Assembly: GCA_035279405.1 (NCBI GenBank)
Contig: DATEHU010000026.1
Coordinates: 450,147-514,146 of the forward strand
From: Gammaproteobacteria bacterium
GTDB lineage: Bacteria > Pseudomonadota > Gammaproteobacteria > Natronospirales > REEB76
Length of the DNA stretch: 64,000 bases
Reading direction: 5' to 3'
The notes under the pieces: generated by a model
Database searches by the model: none
What the model was told of the DNA's origin: nothing
What the model saw: the letters and a program-made list of their open reading frames with translations, nothing else
Made by a program: the position numbers and the translations under genes
In this document: positions 23,317 to 30,622 of the stretch, piece after piece
How positions within the stretch are numbered: position 1 is the stretch's first letter
Layout of the letters: each line of letters opens with the position of its first letter

Positions 23317-23346
23317 TTAAATGGGGGTAGGCCAAGGGCTTTCAAG
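23317..23346 (-). promoter_or_regulatory. sigma-32-like heat-shock promoter of dnaK
   Basis: CTTGAAA at 23346-23340 and CCCCATTTA at 23326-23318 on the minus strand, spaced by 13 bases. This is nearly the sigma-32 consensus (CTTGAAA-N11-16-CCCCATNT). The -35 overlaps the grpE stop codon. The transcript would start about 40 bases before the dnaK ATG. Confidence 0.8.
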
Positions 23347-23896
23347 CCGCGGCATCCGGGGATTTGGCCACGATCACCCGCGCCGCACGCAGCAGCCGAT
23401 CGTTCAGCTGGTAGCCCTTCTGCACCGTCAACAGCACGCTGCCGGGCGGGGCCTCGGTACTGGGCTGCAGGGTCATGGCCTCGTGCTGCTCGGGATTGAA
23501 GGCCGTACCCCTGGCGGGATTGATTTCGCGCACGTCAAAGCGCTCCAGCAGCGCCGTCAGCATTTTGAGCGTCATCTCCAGGCCTTCGCGCAGGTTGTCT
23601 GCCGAGCCGGCCGCTGCGGCAATCCCCGCCTCCAGGCTGTCCTTGACCGGCAAGAGTTCCTGCAGGAAACGCTCCAGCGCATAGCGGTGCGCATTTTCCA
23701 GGTCACGCTGGCTGCGCTTGCGCAGATTGTCGAGTTCGGCCACCGCGCGTACGTAACCGTCCCAGTTCTGCGCGGCCTTCTGCTGGGCTTCGGCCAGAGC
23801 CGTCTTGAGTTCCACCGCCGGATCCGCCACAGGCTCCGCCGCAGCCGGATTGGGCGCCGCGGCCTGTTCCACATGGGCGGCATGCTTCTTGCTCAT
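23342..23896 (-). CDS. grpE: nucleotide exchange factor GrpE
   Basis: 184 residues from the ATG at 23896 with GGAGGA upstream. Dimeric cofactor that releases ADP from DnaK. A Pro/Ala-rich head is followed by a long helix (VELKTALAEAQQKAAQNWDG, DNLRKRSQRDLENAHRYA) and a beta-wing (HEAMTLQPSTEAPPGSVL, VQKGYQLNDRLLRAARVIV). Located between hrcA and dnaK. Confidence 0.97.
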   Translation of the reverse strand: MSKKHAAHVEQAAAPNPAAAEPVADPAVELKTALAEAQQKAAQNWDGYVRAVAELDNLRKRSQRDLENAHRYALERFLQELLPVKDSLEAGIAAAAGSADNLREGLEMTLKMLTALLERFDVREINPARGTAFNPEQHEAMTLQPSTEAPPGSVLLTVQKGYQLNDRLLRAARVIVAKSPDAAA

Positions 23897-23973
23897 TGAG
23901 TCCTCCGATTCCACTCTCCGGCTGACGACCGGGCACAATCACGCCATCCGCGGCGCGGACGGCATTTTCCACG

Positions 23974-24001
23974 AGTTGGGGCTTACTTGCGCGGGTTCAA
24001 G
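23974..24001 (-). promoter_or_regulatory. sigma-32-like heat-shock promoter of grpE
   Basis: CTTGAA at 24001-23996, a 14-base spacer, then CCCCAACT at 23981-23974 on the minus strand. This is close to the sigma-32 consensus and overlaps the last codons and stop of hrcA. It would place the grpE transcript start about 70 bases before the grpE ATG. Confidence 0.6.
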
Positions 24002-25053
24002 GCTGCGCCCAGCAGGCGCGCGGTCAAATCCACCAGCGGGATGACGCGCTCGTAGGCCATGCGCGTGGGGCCGATCACGCCCAGCACGCCGACCACTGCG
24101 TCGCCCACCTTGTAAGGCGCAGTCACCACGCTGCATTCGTCCAGCACCCGGTAACCGGATTCCTCGCCGATGAAGATCTGCACGCCCTCCGCGGCGATGC
24201 ACTTGTCCATGAGGTGCAGGATTTCACGCCGCTGATTGAAGGCCTCGAACAGCCGGCGCAGCTTTTCCACGTCCGACAGCTCGGCCCATTCCATGAGGTT
24301 GGTCTCGCCGGCCATCACGTAGCTGCGCCCCTGATTGCGGCTGCGGTGCTCCGCGGCCTTTTCCGCCATGTGGATCGCGGCCAGCATGAGCTCGTTCATG
24401 CTCTCGCGCGTGCTGCGCAGTTCCTCGATCAGCGCGGTGCGCACGGCCTGGATGTCCTTGCCGGCAAAATGCGCATTCAGGTAATTGCTGATCTGCTGCA
24501 GGGCACTGGGCTCGTAACGGCGGTCCAGGTGCAGAACGCGGTTCTGCACCTCGCCCTCGTTGATCACCAGAATCGCGAGTACGCGGTTGTCGGACAGCGG
24601 CAGGAATTCGATGTGACGCCAGGCGACATGTTCGAGCCGTGGCAACGTGACCACGCCTGCCATGTGGGTCACCGCCGACAGCAGGCTGCTGGCCGAAGTC
24701 AGCAACGCCTGCGGGTCGGCATCTCCCACATCGAGCTGCTGGCGGATCAGGCGCACTTCCTGCTGTGCCAGCGGCTTCACGGTCAGCAGCGTGTCCACGA
24801 AGAAACGGTAGCCCTTGACCGTGGGCACGCGCCCGGCCGAAGTGTGCGGCGAAGCGATGAATCCGATGTCCTCAAGATCGGCCATGACGTTGCGGATACT
24901 CGCGGGGCTCAGCTCCATGCCGGAATCCCGCGACAAGGTGCGCGACCCCACGGGCTCACCGTCGCGGATATAGCGCTCCACCAGCACTTTGAGCAGGTGT
25001 TGTGCGCGTTCGTTCAGCGCCGTCGCAGCGGTCGGGCCCGTCATGTCTGCCAT
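23983..25053 (-). CDS. hrcA: heat-inducible transcription repressor HrcA
   Basis: About 356 residues from the ATG at 25053; ATGs at 25044 and 25071 are also possible. HrcA normally represses chaperone genes by binding CIRCE sites. The N-terminal winged helix contains ERYIRDGEPVGSRTLSRD and SPASIRNVMADLEDIGF, followed by SPHTSAGRVPTVKGYRFFVD. The C-terminal GAF-like domain ends in VGVLGVIGPTRMAYERVIPL. It lies divergent from nadK. I see no CIRCE inverted repeat near hrcA, grpE or dnaK, so its local target is unclear. Confidence 0.96.
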   Translation of the reverse strand: MADMTGPTAATALNERAQHLLKVLVERYIRDGEPVGSRTLSRDSGMELSPASIRNVMADLEDIGFIASPHTSAGRVPTVKGYRFFVDTLLTVKPLAQQEVRLIRQQLDVGDADPQALLTSASSLLSAVTHMAGVVTLPRLEHVAWRHIEFLPLSDNRVLAILVINEGEVQNRVLHLDRRYEPSALQQISNYLNAHFAGKDIQAVRTALIEELRSTRESMNELMLAAIHMAEKAAEHRSRNQGRSYVMAGETNLMEWAELSDVEKLRRLFEAFNQRREILHLMDKCIAAEGVQIFIGEESGYRVLDECSVVTAPYKVGDAVVGVLGVIGPTRMAYERVIPLVDLTARLLGAALNPRK

Positions 25054-25185
25054 CGCTCCATTGTCACGCATCTGGCACCGGCCAGCGCCGAGTGTCGTTG
25101 AAAAAACTGGCAGCCCGCCGTGAGAACCGTCAAGCACAGCCCGGCATTTCGCGCTCCGGGCGGCCATGCTAACGTTGCCGGCCGT

Positions 25186-26085
25186 ATGCCTGCTCATTTT
25201 GCCACCATCGCCGTGCTGGGCCGCGAAGGCGACCCGCAAATTGCCGCGACGCTCATGCGGTTGCTGGCGCAGCTGCGCGTCATGCACGCCGTGACGCTGG
25301 TGGACGCGGCGCTGGCGCCGCTGCTCGGACACCCATCCGATGCGCAACTGGCCGACCATCCACGGTTGGCCGCGGCCGCGGATCTGGCCATCGTCATCGG
25401 GGGCGACGGCACGCTGCTCAGGGCTGCGCACCTGTTCACGGCCCGGCCGGTGCCGCTGGTCGGCATCAACCTCGGGCGCCTGGGTTTTCTCACCGACATT
25501 TCGCCGGACTCGATGGACACGGACATCGCGGCCATCCTGCGCGGCGAATACCACTCCGATCGCCGTCTGCTGCTCGAAGCCGAAGTTGTGCACGGTACAC
25601 ACACTGCCGCCTGTGTACCGGCGCTCAACGACGTGGTCATCCAGAAAACCGGCGGCGGGCGTCTCATCGAATTTGAAACGCATGTGGACGGGCAATTCGT
25701 GTGCGCACACCGCGCCGACGGCATCATCGTGGCCACGCCCACCGGCTCGACGGCCTACGCGCTTTCCGGCGGTGGTTCAATTCTGCACCCCGCGCTGGAT
25801 GCCATGATCCTGGTACCCATCTGTCCGCATGCGCTCGGTGACCGCCCCATCGTACTGGGCGCCGGCAGTCGTGTGGAAATCGTGATCAGCCAGACCCACG
25901 GAGGCCGGGCGCAGGCCACCAGCGACGGCCAGCACACGCAAATACTCAATGCCGGTGACCGCATACGCGTGTGGCGCGCGGATCGCGCCATGACGTTCAT
26001 TCATCCACGCGGTCACGATTACTTCCGCATACTGCGCACCAAGCTGCACTGGGGTCCGGCGCCCGCGCGCGGCGATAATGAATAA
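25186..26085 (+). CDS. nadK: NAD kinase
   Basis: 299 residues from the ATG at 25186, where the product starts MPAHFATIAVLGREGDP as in the family; the GTG at 25120 is less likely. Phosphorylates NAD to NADP in the cytoplasm. Signatures are VIGGDGTLLRAA, the catalytic-Asp motif, and GIIVATPTGSTAYALSGGG. There is no clear Shine-Dalgarno site. recN starts three bases after its stop, the conserved nadK-recN order. Confidence 0.96.
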   Translation: MPAHFATIAVLGREGDPQIAATLMRLLAQLRVMHAVTLVDAALAPLLGHPSDAQLADHPRLAAAADLAIVIGGDGTLLRAAHLFTARPVPLVGINLGRLGFLTDISPDSMDTDIAAILRGEYHSDRRLLLEAEVVHGTHTAACVPALNDVVIQKTGGGRLIEFETHVDGQFVCAHRADGIIVATPTGSTAYALSGGGSILHPALDAMILVPICPHALGDRPIVLGAGSRVEIVISQTHGGRAQATSDGQHTQILNAGDRIRVWRADRAMTFIHPRGHDYFRILRTKLHWGPAPARGDNE

Positions 26086-26088
26086 CGC

Positions 26089-27762
26089 ATGCTGACCCAG
26101 CTCGCCATCCGCGACTTTGCCATCATCGACAGGATGGACCTGGATCTGGCCGCCGGCCTGAGCGTGCTCAGCGGCGAAACCGGTGCCGGCAAATCCATCT
26201 TCGTGGACGCATTGGGGCTGGTGCTCGGCGACCGGGCCGACGCCGAAGTGATTCGTCTGGGCGCCGAGCGCGCCGAAATCGGCGCCGAATTCGACATCGG
26301 CAAACTGCCATCGGTGCGTACATGGCTGGATGCGCATGAGCTCGCGGCCGACGGCGCGTGCATTCTGCGGCGCGTCATCGGCCGTGATGGTCGTACGCGC
26401 GGCCAGATCAATGGACGCAGCGTACCGCTGCAGCTGCTGCGCGAGCTTGGTGAACAGCTGGTGGACATCCATGGCCAGCATGAACACCAGTCATTGCTCA
26501 GGCCGGCTGCACAGCTTGCACTGCTTGACGAGTATGCCGACAAGGCGGCCCTGCTTGCCAAAGTCACCGGGCTGTACCGCGAGTGGAAAGCAGCGCATGA
26601 GCGCCTCACGGAATTGCGCGCCGCCGCCCGGAACCGCGACACGCAGCTGGATCTGCTTGGCCATCAGGTAAGCGAGCTCGACGCTTTGGGTTTGCAGCCG
26701 GGTGAAATCGCGGCGCTGGACGCAGAGCACCGTTGCCTCGCCAACAGCGGCAAGCTCATGCAAGGCGCGCAAACCGCGCTCGACGCAGTTTATGAAAATG
26801 AAGAAACTTCCGCGCATCAATTGACTCACCAGGCATTGGCCGCGCTCAGCGCGTTGGGTGAACTCGATGTGCGCCTGAAGCCGGTCGGGGACCTACTGAA
26901 CAATGCCGAAATCCAGCTCGCGGAGGCCGGCGAAACGCTGCGCCGCTACCTGGCCGACACGGATCTCGATCCGCGGCGACTGGAACAGGTTGAAAGCCGC
27001 CTGGGTGCGATTCACAATCTGGCACGCAAGCACCACCTCGATCCCGAGGAGTTGCCCGCGTTGCTGGAAAAGCTGCGCATCGAGCTGCACGCGGTCGAAA
27101 ACGCCGAAGTCGCGCTACAGGAACTGGAACGCGAACTCGCGCGGCTGCGCGACGCCTACCGCGAGTCCGCCAGACAACTCAGCCGCGAGCGCGTGCAGAC
27201 GGCTGCCCGCCTTGGAACCAAAACCACCGGCATCATGCGCGAACTCGGAATGCCCGGCGGCCGCTTCGCGATCGAGACCCACACTGACGCCGAGCGCTTT
27301 TCAACGCTCGGCAGCGACACGGTGGAATTCGAGGTGAGCGCCAACCCCGGCCAACCGCTCAAAGCGCTGGCGCGCGTGGCTTCGGGAGGTGAACTTTCGC
27401 GCATTGCGCTCGCCATCCAGGTGGTGGCGGCGCGTGCCAGCGCCGTGCCCTGCATGATTTTCGACGAAGTGGACGCCGGCATTGGCGGCGGGGTGGCCGA
27501 AATCGTCGGCCGCTATCTGCGCAGCCTCGGCGCCAGCCGCCAGGTGCTGTGCGTCACGCATCTGCCGCAGGTGGCTTCGCAGGCGCATCAGCACTTCCGC
27601 GTGCTCAAGCAGACCCACGGCGAGAGTACATCCGTACGCATCGACTTGCTCGACAAAAAATCCAGGATTGAGGAGCTCGCACGCATGCTGGGCGGGGTGG
27701 AAATCACCGCTACTACACGCAAGCATGCCAGCGAAATGATCGCGCGCGCGGGTAATTCCTGA
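26089..27762 (+). CDS. recN: DNA repair protein RecN
   Basis: 557 residues. SMC-like ATPase acting in double-strand-break repair. Walker A GETGAGKSIFVDALG near residue 30; a central coiled coil (residues about 160-360, including ALQELERELARLRDAYRES); signature and Walker B at the C-terminus (RVASGGELSRIALAIQVV, MIFDEVDAGIGGGVAEIVG); then LCVTHLPQVASQAHQHFRV. It is in an operon with nadK. In many bacteria recN is under LexA control; I did not find an SOS box. Confidence 0.97.
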   Translation: MLTQLAIRDFAIIDRMDLDLAAGLSVLSGETGAGKSIFVDALGLVLGDRADAEVIRLGAERAEIGAEFDIGKLPSVRTWLDAHELAADGACILRRVIGRDGRTRGQINGRSVPLQLLRELGEQLVDIHGQHEHQSLLRPAAQLALLDEYADKAALLAKVTGLYREWKAAHERLTELRAAARNRDTQLDLLGHQVSELDALGLQPGEIAALDAEHRCLANSGKLMQGAQTALDAVYENEETSAHQLTHQALAALSALGELDVRLKPVGDLLNNAEIQLAEAGETLRRYLADTDLDPRRLEQVESRLGAIHNLARKHHLDPEELPALLEKLRIELHAVENAEVALQELERELARLRDAYRESARQLSRERVQTAARLGTKTTGIMRELGMPGGRFAIETHTDAERFSTLGSDTVEFEVSANPGQPLKALARVASGGELSRIALAIQVVAARASAVPCMIFDEVDAGIGGGVAEIVGRYLRSLGASRQVLCVTHLPQVASQAHQHFRVLKQTHGESTSVRIDLLDKKSRIEELARMLGGVEITATTRKHASEMIARAGNS

Positions 27763-27820
27763 AGGCCCATTCCCCTTTCCGCACGCCCGCGCCAGCGGCC
27801 GCGAAATTGCCGAACTGCAC

Positions 27821-28243
27821 CTATTTATTCAGGGTCTTGCGGCATTCCGAGCAGACGCCGTACAGATACAGTGAGTGGTCGGTGATTTCATAACCCTTGG
27901 CGATGGCAATCTGCTTCTGGCGTTTTTCGATCTCGCCGTCCACGAACTCGTCCACCCGCCCGCACTTCACGCACACGATGTGATCGTGGTGCATGCCCTG
28001 GTTCAGTTCAAATACGGAATGCCCGCCTTCGAAATGATGCCGGGTCACGAGACCGGCAGTCTCGAACTGCGTAAGCACGCGGTAAACGGTGGCCAGGCCG
28101 ATGTCCTCGCCGGAATCCAGCAGCGCCTTGTACATGTCCTCGGCGCTCATGTGGCGCAGCACGCTGCTTTCCAGGATCTCGAGAATCTTGACCCGTGGCA
28201 GGGTCACCTTGAGACCGGCGTTGCGCAATTCCTGGCTTTCCAC
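27821..28243 (-). CDS. fur: ferric uptake regulator Fur
   Basis: 140 residues from a GTG at 28243 with GAGGA upstream. Iron-responsive repressor. The winged-helix DNA-binding half (LKVTLPRVKILEILE, GLATVYRVLTQFETAGLV) is followed by the metal-binding dimerisation domain with HHDHIVCVKCGRVDEF and the C-terminal CSEC pair. Divergent from bamE across about 80 bases, as in most gammaproteobacteria. The tonB operon about 5 kb away is a plausible target, but no Fur box was recognised. Confidence 0.97.
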   Translation of the reverse strand: MESQELRNAGLKVTLPRVKILEILESSVLRHMSAEDMYKALLDSGEDIGLATVYRVLTQFETAGLVTRHHFEGGHSVFELNQGMHHDHIVCVKCGRVDEFVDGEIEKRQKQIAIAKGYEITDHSLYLYGVCSECRKTLNK

Positions 28244-28287
28244 GCAGAGTTCCTCGCGGCCGCCGCTTCTCGACGCGCCGGCACTCG

Positions 28288-28293
28288 GGTATT
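28288..28293 (+). promoter_or_regulatory. probable -10 element of bamE
   Basis: TATTAT, with a poor -35 (TTCTCG) 17 bases upstream. It would give a leader of roughly 27 bases before the bamE ATG. Confidence 0.35.
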
Positions 28294-28326
28294 ATCACCC
28301 ACTGGTCACGCAGCACAACCACTCCC

Positions 28327-28659
28327 ATGCGCCTGATTGTTCCCGCCCTGCTGTTGGCAGCGCTCGCCCTGAGCGCTTGCGTTTATCGTCCCGACATCAA
28401 GCAGGGCAATTTTCTCAAGCCCGAGATGATCGAACAGGTCAAGCCCGGCATGACCGAGGCGCAGGTGCGTTTTGTCCTGGGTCCGCCCATGATCCGCGAT
28501 CCGTTCCATACTGATCGCTGGGACTATGTCTACTACAACCTGCCAAGCAGCCTGGCACCGAAACAAGGCGTGAGTCGCGAACACGTCGTGGTGTACTTCA
28601 AGGACGGCAAGGTCGTGAGCATCGAGAAACTTCCGATGACGGGCGCAACGGACGGTTGA
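28327..28659 (+). CDS. bamE: outer membrane assembly lipoprotein BamE
   Basis: 110 residues. Lipid-anchored subunit of the Bam complex that inserts beta-barrel proteins. Lipobox LSAC at residues 15-18, then YRPDIKQGNFLKPEMIEQVK, and the conserved GMTEAQVRFVLGPPMIRDPF and RWDYVYYNL segments. Divergent from fur. Confidence 0.96.
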   Translation: MRLIVPALLLAALALSACVYRPDIKQGNFLKPEMIEQVKPGMTEAQVRFVLGPPMIRDPFHTDRWDYVYYNLPSSLAPKQGVSREHVVVYFKDGKVVSIEKLPMTGATDG

Positions 28660-28666
28660 ATCAGCG

Positions 28667-28951
28667 TTACCCGCGGGCACGCCTGCGACGCGCCTGCCTG
28701 GGGTCAAGTTGCAACGGCCGATAGATCTCCACGCGGTCGCCGTCCCGCAGCAATTGCTCCGCGTTCACCAGGCGACCCGATACTCCAAGTCGACAGCGGA
28801 TCGCCGCAAGCTCGGGAAATTCCTGCGCCAGCCCGGAAAGCCGCACGGCATCGCGTGCCGTCGTGCCGGCCGGCACCGCCAGCCTCACCAAGCGCTGCAG
28901 GTCGCGATGCGCATAAACGACTTCAACGTGCAGAGTTCGCGGGTTTGACAT
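28667..28951 (-). CDS. rnfH: RnfH family ubiquitin-like-fold protein (RatB)
   Basis: 94 residues, the family length. Small beta-grasp protein of unknown biochemical role, regularly encoded beside rat[22 protein letters not shown] at the N-terminus and LRDGDRVEIYRPLQLDPRQA at the C-terminus are diagnostic. It overlaps ratA by 29 bases. Confidence 0.93.
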   Translation of the reverse strand: MSNPRTLHVEVVYAHRDLQRLVRLAVPAGTTARDAVRLSGLAQEFPELAAIRCRLGVSGRLVNAEQLLRDGDRVEIYRPLQLDPRQARRRRARG

Positions 28952-29375
28952 ACAAGGCCGCGGCGCGGCGTGTGAACGCCGTCACCAGCGAATTGCAGAT
29001 CTCGTGAAACACCGGACCGGCCATCAGGTCGAGCATCGTTCCGGCGAATTCGAATTCCATGTTGAGCGTGACCCTGGAACCCTCGGGCCCAAGATCCGCG
29101 AATCCCCAATGGCCCTCAAGATGCCGGAACGGACCGCGATCCAGCGCAATCACGATGCTGCGACCCGGATCGAGCCGGTTGCAGGTGGTGAAGGTCTTGT
29201 GGAAACCGCTACGCGCGAGTTCCAGGCTGGCGCACATCTCAGCGGAGCTCTGGCTGAGGATGCGGGCGCTGCGGCACCACGGCAGGAACTCGGGGTAGCG
29301 CTCGACGTCATTCACCAGCGCATACATGTGCGCGGCGGTGTACGGCACGAGCGCCGACTTATTGACGGTGCGCAT
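28923..29375 (-). CDS. ratA: RatA/PasT-type START-domain protein (CoQ10-binding family)
   Basis: 150 residues. Polyketide-cyclase/START fold: [29 protein letters not shown] and [11 protein letters not shown] are family motifs. E. coli homologues have been described as a ribosome-association toxin (RatA) and as a stress-tolerance protein (PasT); related eukaryotic Coq10 binds quinone. Which role applies here is unknown. Divergent from smpB, forming the conserved smpB/ratA/rnfH cluster. Confidence 0.93.
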   Translation of the reverse strand: MRTVNKSALVPYTAAHMYALVNDVERYPEFLPWCRSARILSQSSAEMCASLELARSGFHKTFTTCNRLDPGRSIVIALDRGPFRHLEGHWGFADLGPEGSRVTLNMEFEFAGTMLDLMAGPVFHEICNSLVTAFTRRAAALYVKPANSAR

Positions 29376-29470
29376 GGGTTGCGCCTAGCGGAAATGCGGG
29401 TCCGGCATGGACGGCGATTGTGCGGCAATTGTCCGTGTGGCACAACGCCGGAACCGCGCAGTACGCGGGC

Positions 29471-29476
29471 TATAAT
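29471..29476 (+). promoter_or_regulatory. perfect -10 hexamer of smpB
   Basis: TATAAT ends six bases before the smpB ATG at 29483. A start point at normal distance would coincide with the ATG, implying a leaderless or nearly leaderless mRNA. No good -35 is visible. Confidence 0.5.
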
Positions 29477-29482
29477 CGCCGC

Positions 29483-29962
29483 ATGCCGCAACAGAAAGAA
29501 GCCACCGAGCCCGCTGCTGCGACCATCGCACTCAACAAGCGCGCGCGCTTTGACTATTTCATCGAAGAGCGTCTCGAAGCCGGTCTCGCGCTGCAAGGCT
29601 GGGAGGTCAAAAGCCTGCGTGCACACAAGGCGCAGATCACCGAGGGCTACGTGCTCATCAAGAGCGGTGAAGCCTGGCTGCTGGGCGCACACGTAACGCC
29701 GCTCAATACCGCCTCCACCCACGTGCATCCCGATCCCACGCGCACGCGCAAGCTGCTGCTCAAGCGCGTGGAACTGGATCGGCTCACCGGCGCGGTCGAG
29801 CGCAAGGGCTATACGCTCGTGCCACTCGCGCTCTACTGGAAACGCGGGCGCGCCAAACTTGAAATCGGCCTGGCCAAGGGCAAGAAACTCCACGACAAGC
29901 GCAGCACCGAAAAGGCACGTGACTGGCAGCGCCAGAAGCAGCGCCTGGTGCGACATGGCTGA
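29483..29962 (+). CDS. smpB: SsrA-binding protein SmpB
   Basis: 159 residues. Binds tmRNA and brings it to stalled ribosomes for trans-translation. [40 protein letters not shown] and the basic C-terminal tail [20 protein letters not shown] are conserved. The ATG at 29483 was chosen over the open frame to 29420 because it matches the family N-terminus. ssrA itself starts about 45 bases downstream, an efficient pairing of the two partners. Confidence 0.97.
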   Translation: MPQQKEATEPAAATIALNKRARFDYFIEERLEAGLALQGWEVKSLRAHKAQITEGYVLIKSGEAWLLGAHVTPLNTASTHVHPDPTRTRKLLLKRVELDRLTGAVERKGYTLVPLALYWKRGRAKLEIGLAKGKKLHDKRSTEKARDWQRQKQRLVRHG

Positions 29963-30007
29963 CGGCAAGTCCGTGCGCACCGCGGTGTACAATGACGGCC
30001 ACAGCGT

Positions 30008-30380
30008 GGGGGCGACCTGGTCTCGACGTGGGTCGCGAAACCCGAAGTGCATGCCGAGGTGCAGGATTCCTCGTAAAACTGTCTTGCAAAAACGCTAGCT
30101 GCGAACGATAGCAACTACGCCCTAGCCGCCTAATCCCGGCTAGCCTCTGACTGGAGCCGTGCTTGTGCGTCCAGAGTCTCTTCGGAGACGCCTCAGAGGT
30201 CGTGCTCACAAGATCGCGGTAAGGTGCATCCGGCGCCAGGCCGCTAAAAAATACCGGACTCGCTGTCGGTTTTCCCTGCCCGTCGGGTAGCCGCCAGTTA
30301 AATCAAAGACGTGTGCTACGCATGTAGAGCTGAGGGCGGAGGACTTGCGGACGCGGGTTCGATTCCCGCCGCCTCCACCA
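30008..30380 (+). ncRNA. ssrA: transfer-messenger RNA
   Basis: 373 bases. The 5' GGGGGCG pairs with CGCCTCC before the encoded ACCA end, giving the 7-bp acceptor stem (one G-U). GACCTGGTCTCGACG at the 5' side and GGGTTCGATTCCCGCC (T-arm) at the 3' side are typical. The tag reading frame at 30101-30133 encodes ANDSNYALAA then TAA. It rescues stalled ribosomes and tags the product for proteolysis. Its partner smpB lies directly upstream. Confidence 0.97.
30363..30380 (+). repeat. ssrA 3'-end direct repeat, copy 1
   Basis: TTCCCGCCGCCTCCACCA, the last 18 bases of tmRNA. An identical copy lies at 30538-30555. Duplication of a tmRNA 3' end is what site-specific integration of an island leaves behind. 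Confidence 0.8.
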
Positions 30381-30385
30381 GCATT

Positions 30386-30417
30386 AAAGCCACCCGTGAG
30401 GGTGGCTTTTGCTTTTT
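30386..30417 (+). terminator. rho-independent terminator of ssrA
   Basis: AGCCACCC-GTGA-GGGTGGCT, an 8-bp stem, followed by TTTGCTTTTT. Confidence 0.85.
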
Positions 30418-30433
30418 CCGCGGCGGCGGGAAT

Positions 30434-30463
30434 CGAACGCCTAGCCATGGATGGCTGGGCCGG
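30434..30463. repeat. 30-base imperfect repeat beside ssrA
   Basis: On the minus strand this reads CCGGCCCAGCCATCCATGGC and continues TAGGCGTTCG. It matches 58226-58255 (plus strand) at 27 of 30 positions. The core AGCCATCCATGGCT is a near-palindrome. It abuts an inverted partial copy of the ssrA T-arm at 30421-30437. Confidence 0.7.
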
Positions 30464-30537
30464 GGCGTATCGAAGCAGACACGGCGGCGCCACGGATGGC
30501 ACTGGCAACGCCTCTGTACGCGCGTGCGCGACTCACT

Positions 30538-30555
30538 TTCCCGCCGCCTCCACCA
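30538..30555 (+). repeat. ssrA 3'-end direct repeat, copy 2 (att-like)
   Basis: Identical to 30363-30380, starting 175 bases further on, and followed by a second terminator-like sequence (imperfect stem around GCGAGG, then seven Ts at 30582-30589). Together the two copies bracket about 160 bases with no integrase, so any element has been lost. Confidence 0.75.
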
Positions 30556-30622
30556 ATATTTAAGGTCATCCGCGAGGATGCCTTTTTTTGCCGTTGCCAG
30601 TGCCCGCGATGGGCGTTTCCGC

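Noticed and set aside
25054-25185. Possible CIRCE operator upstream of hrcA (GAGTG and GCC bits)
   Set aside because: Only a GAGTG fragment is present; the 9-base inverted arms are missing.
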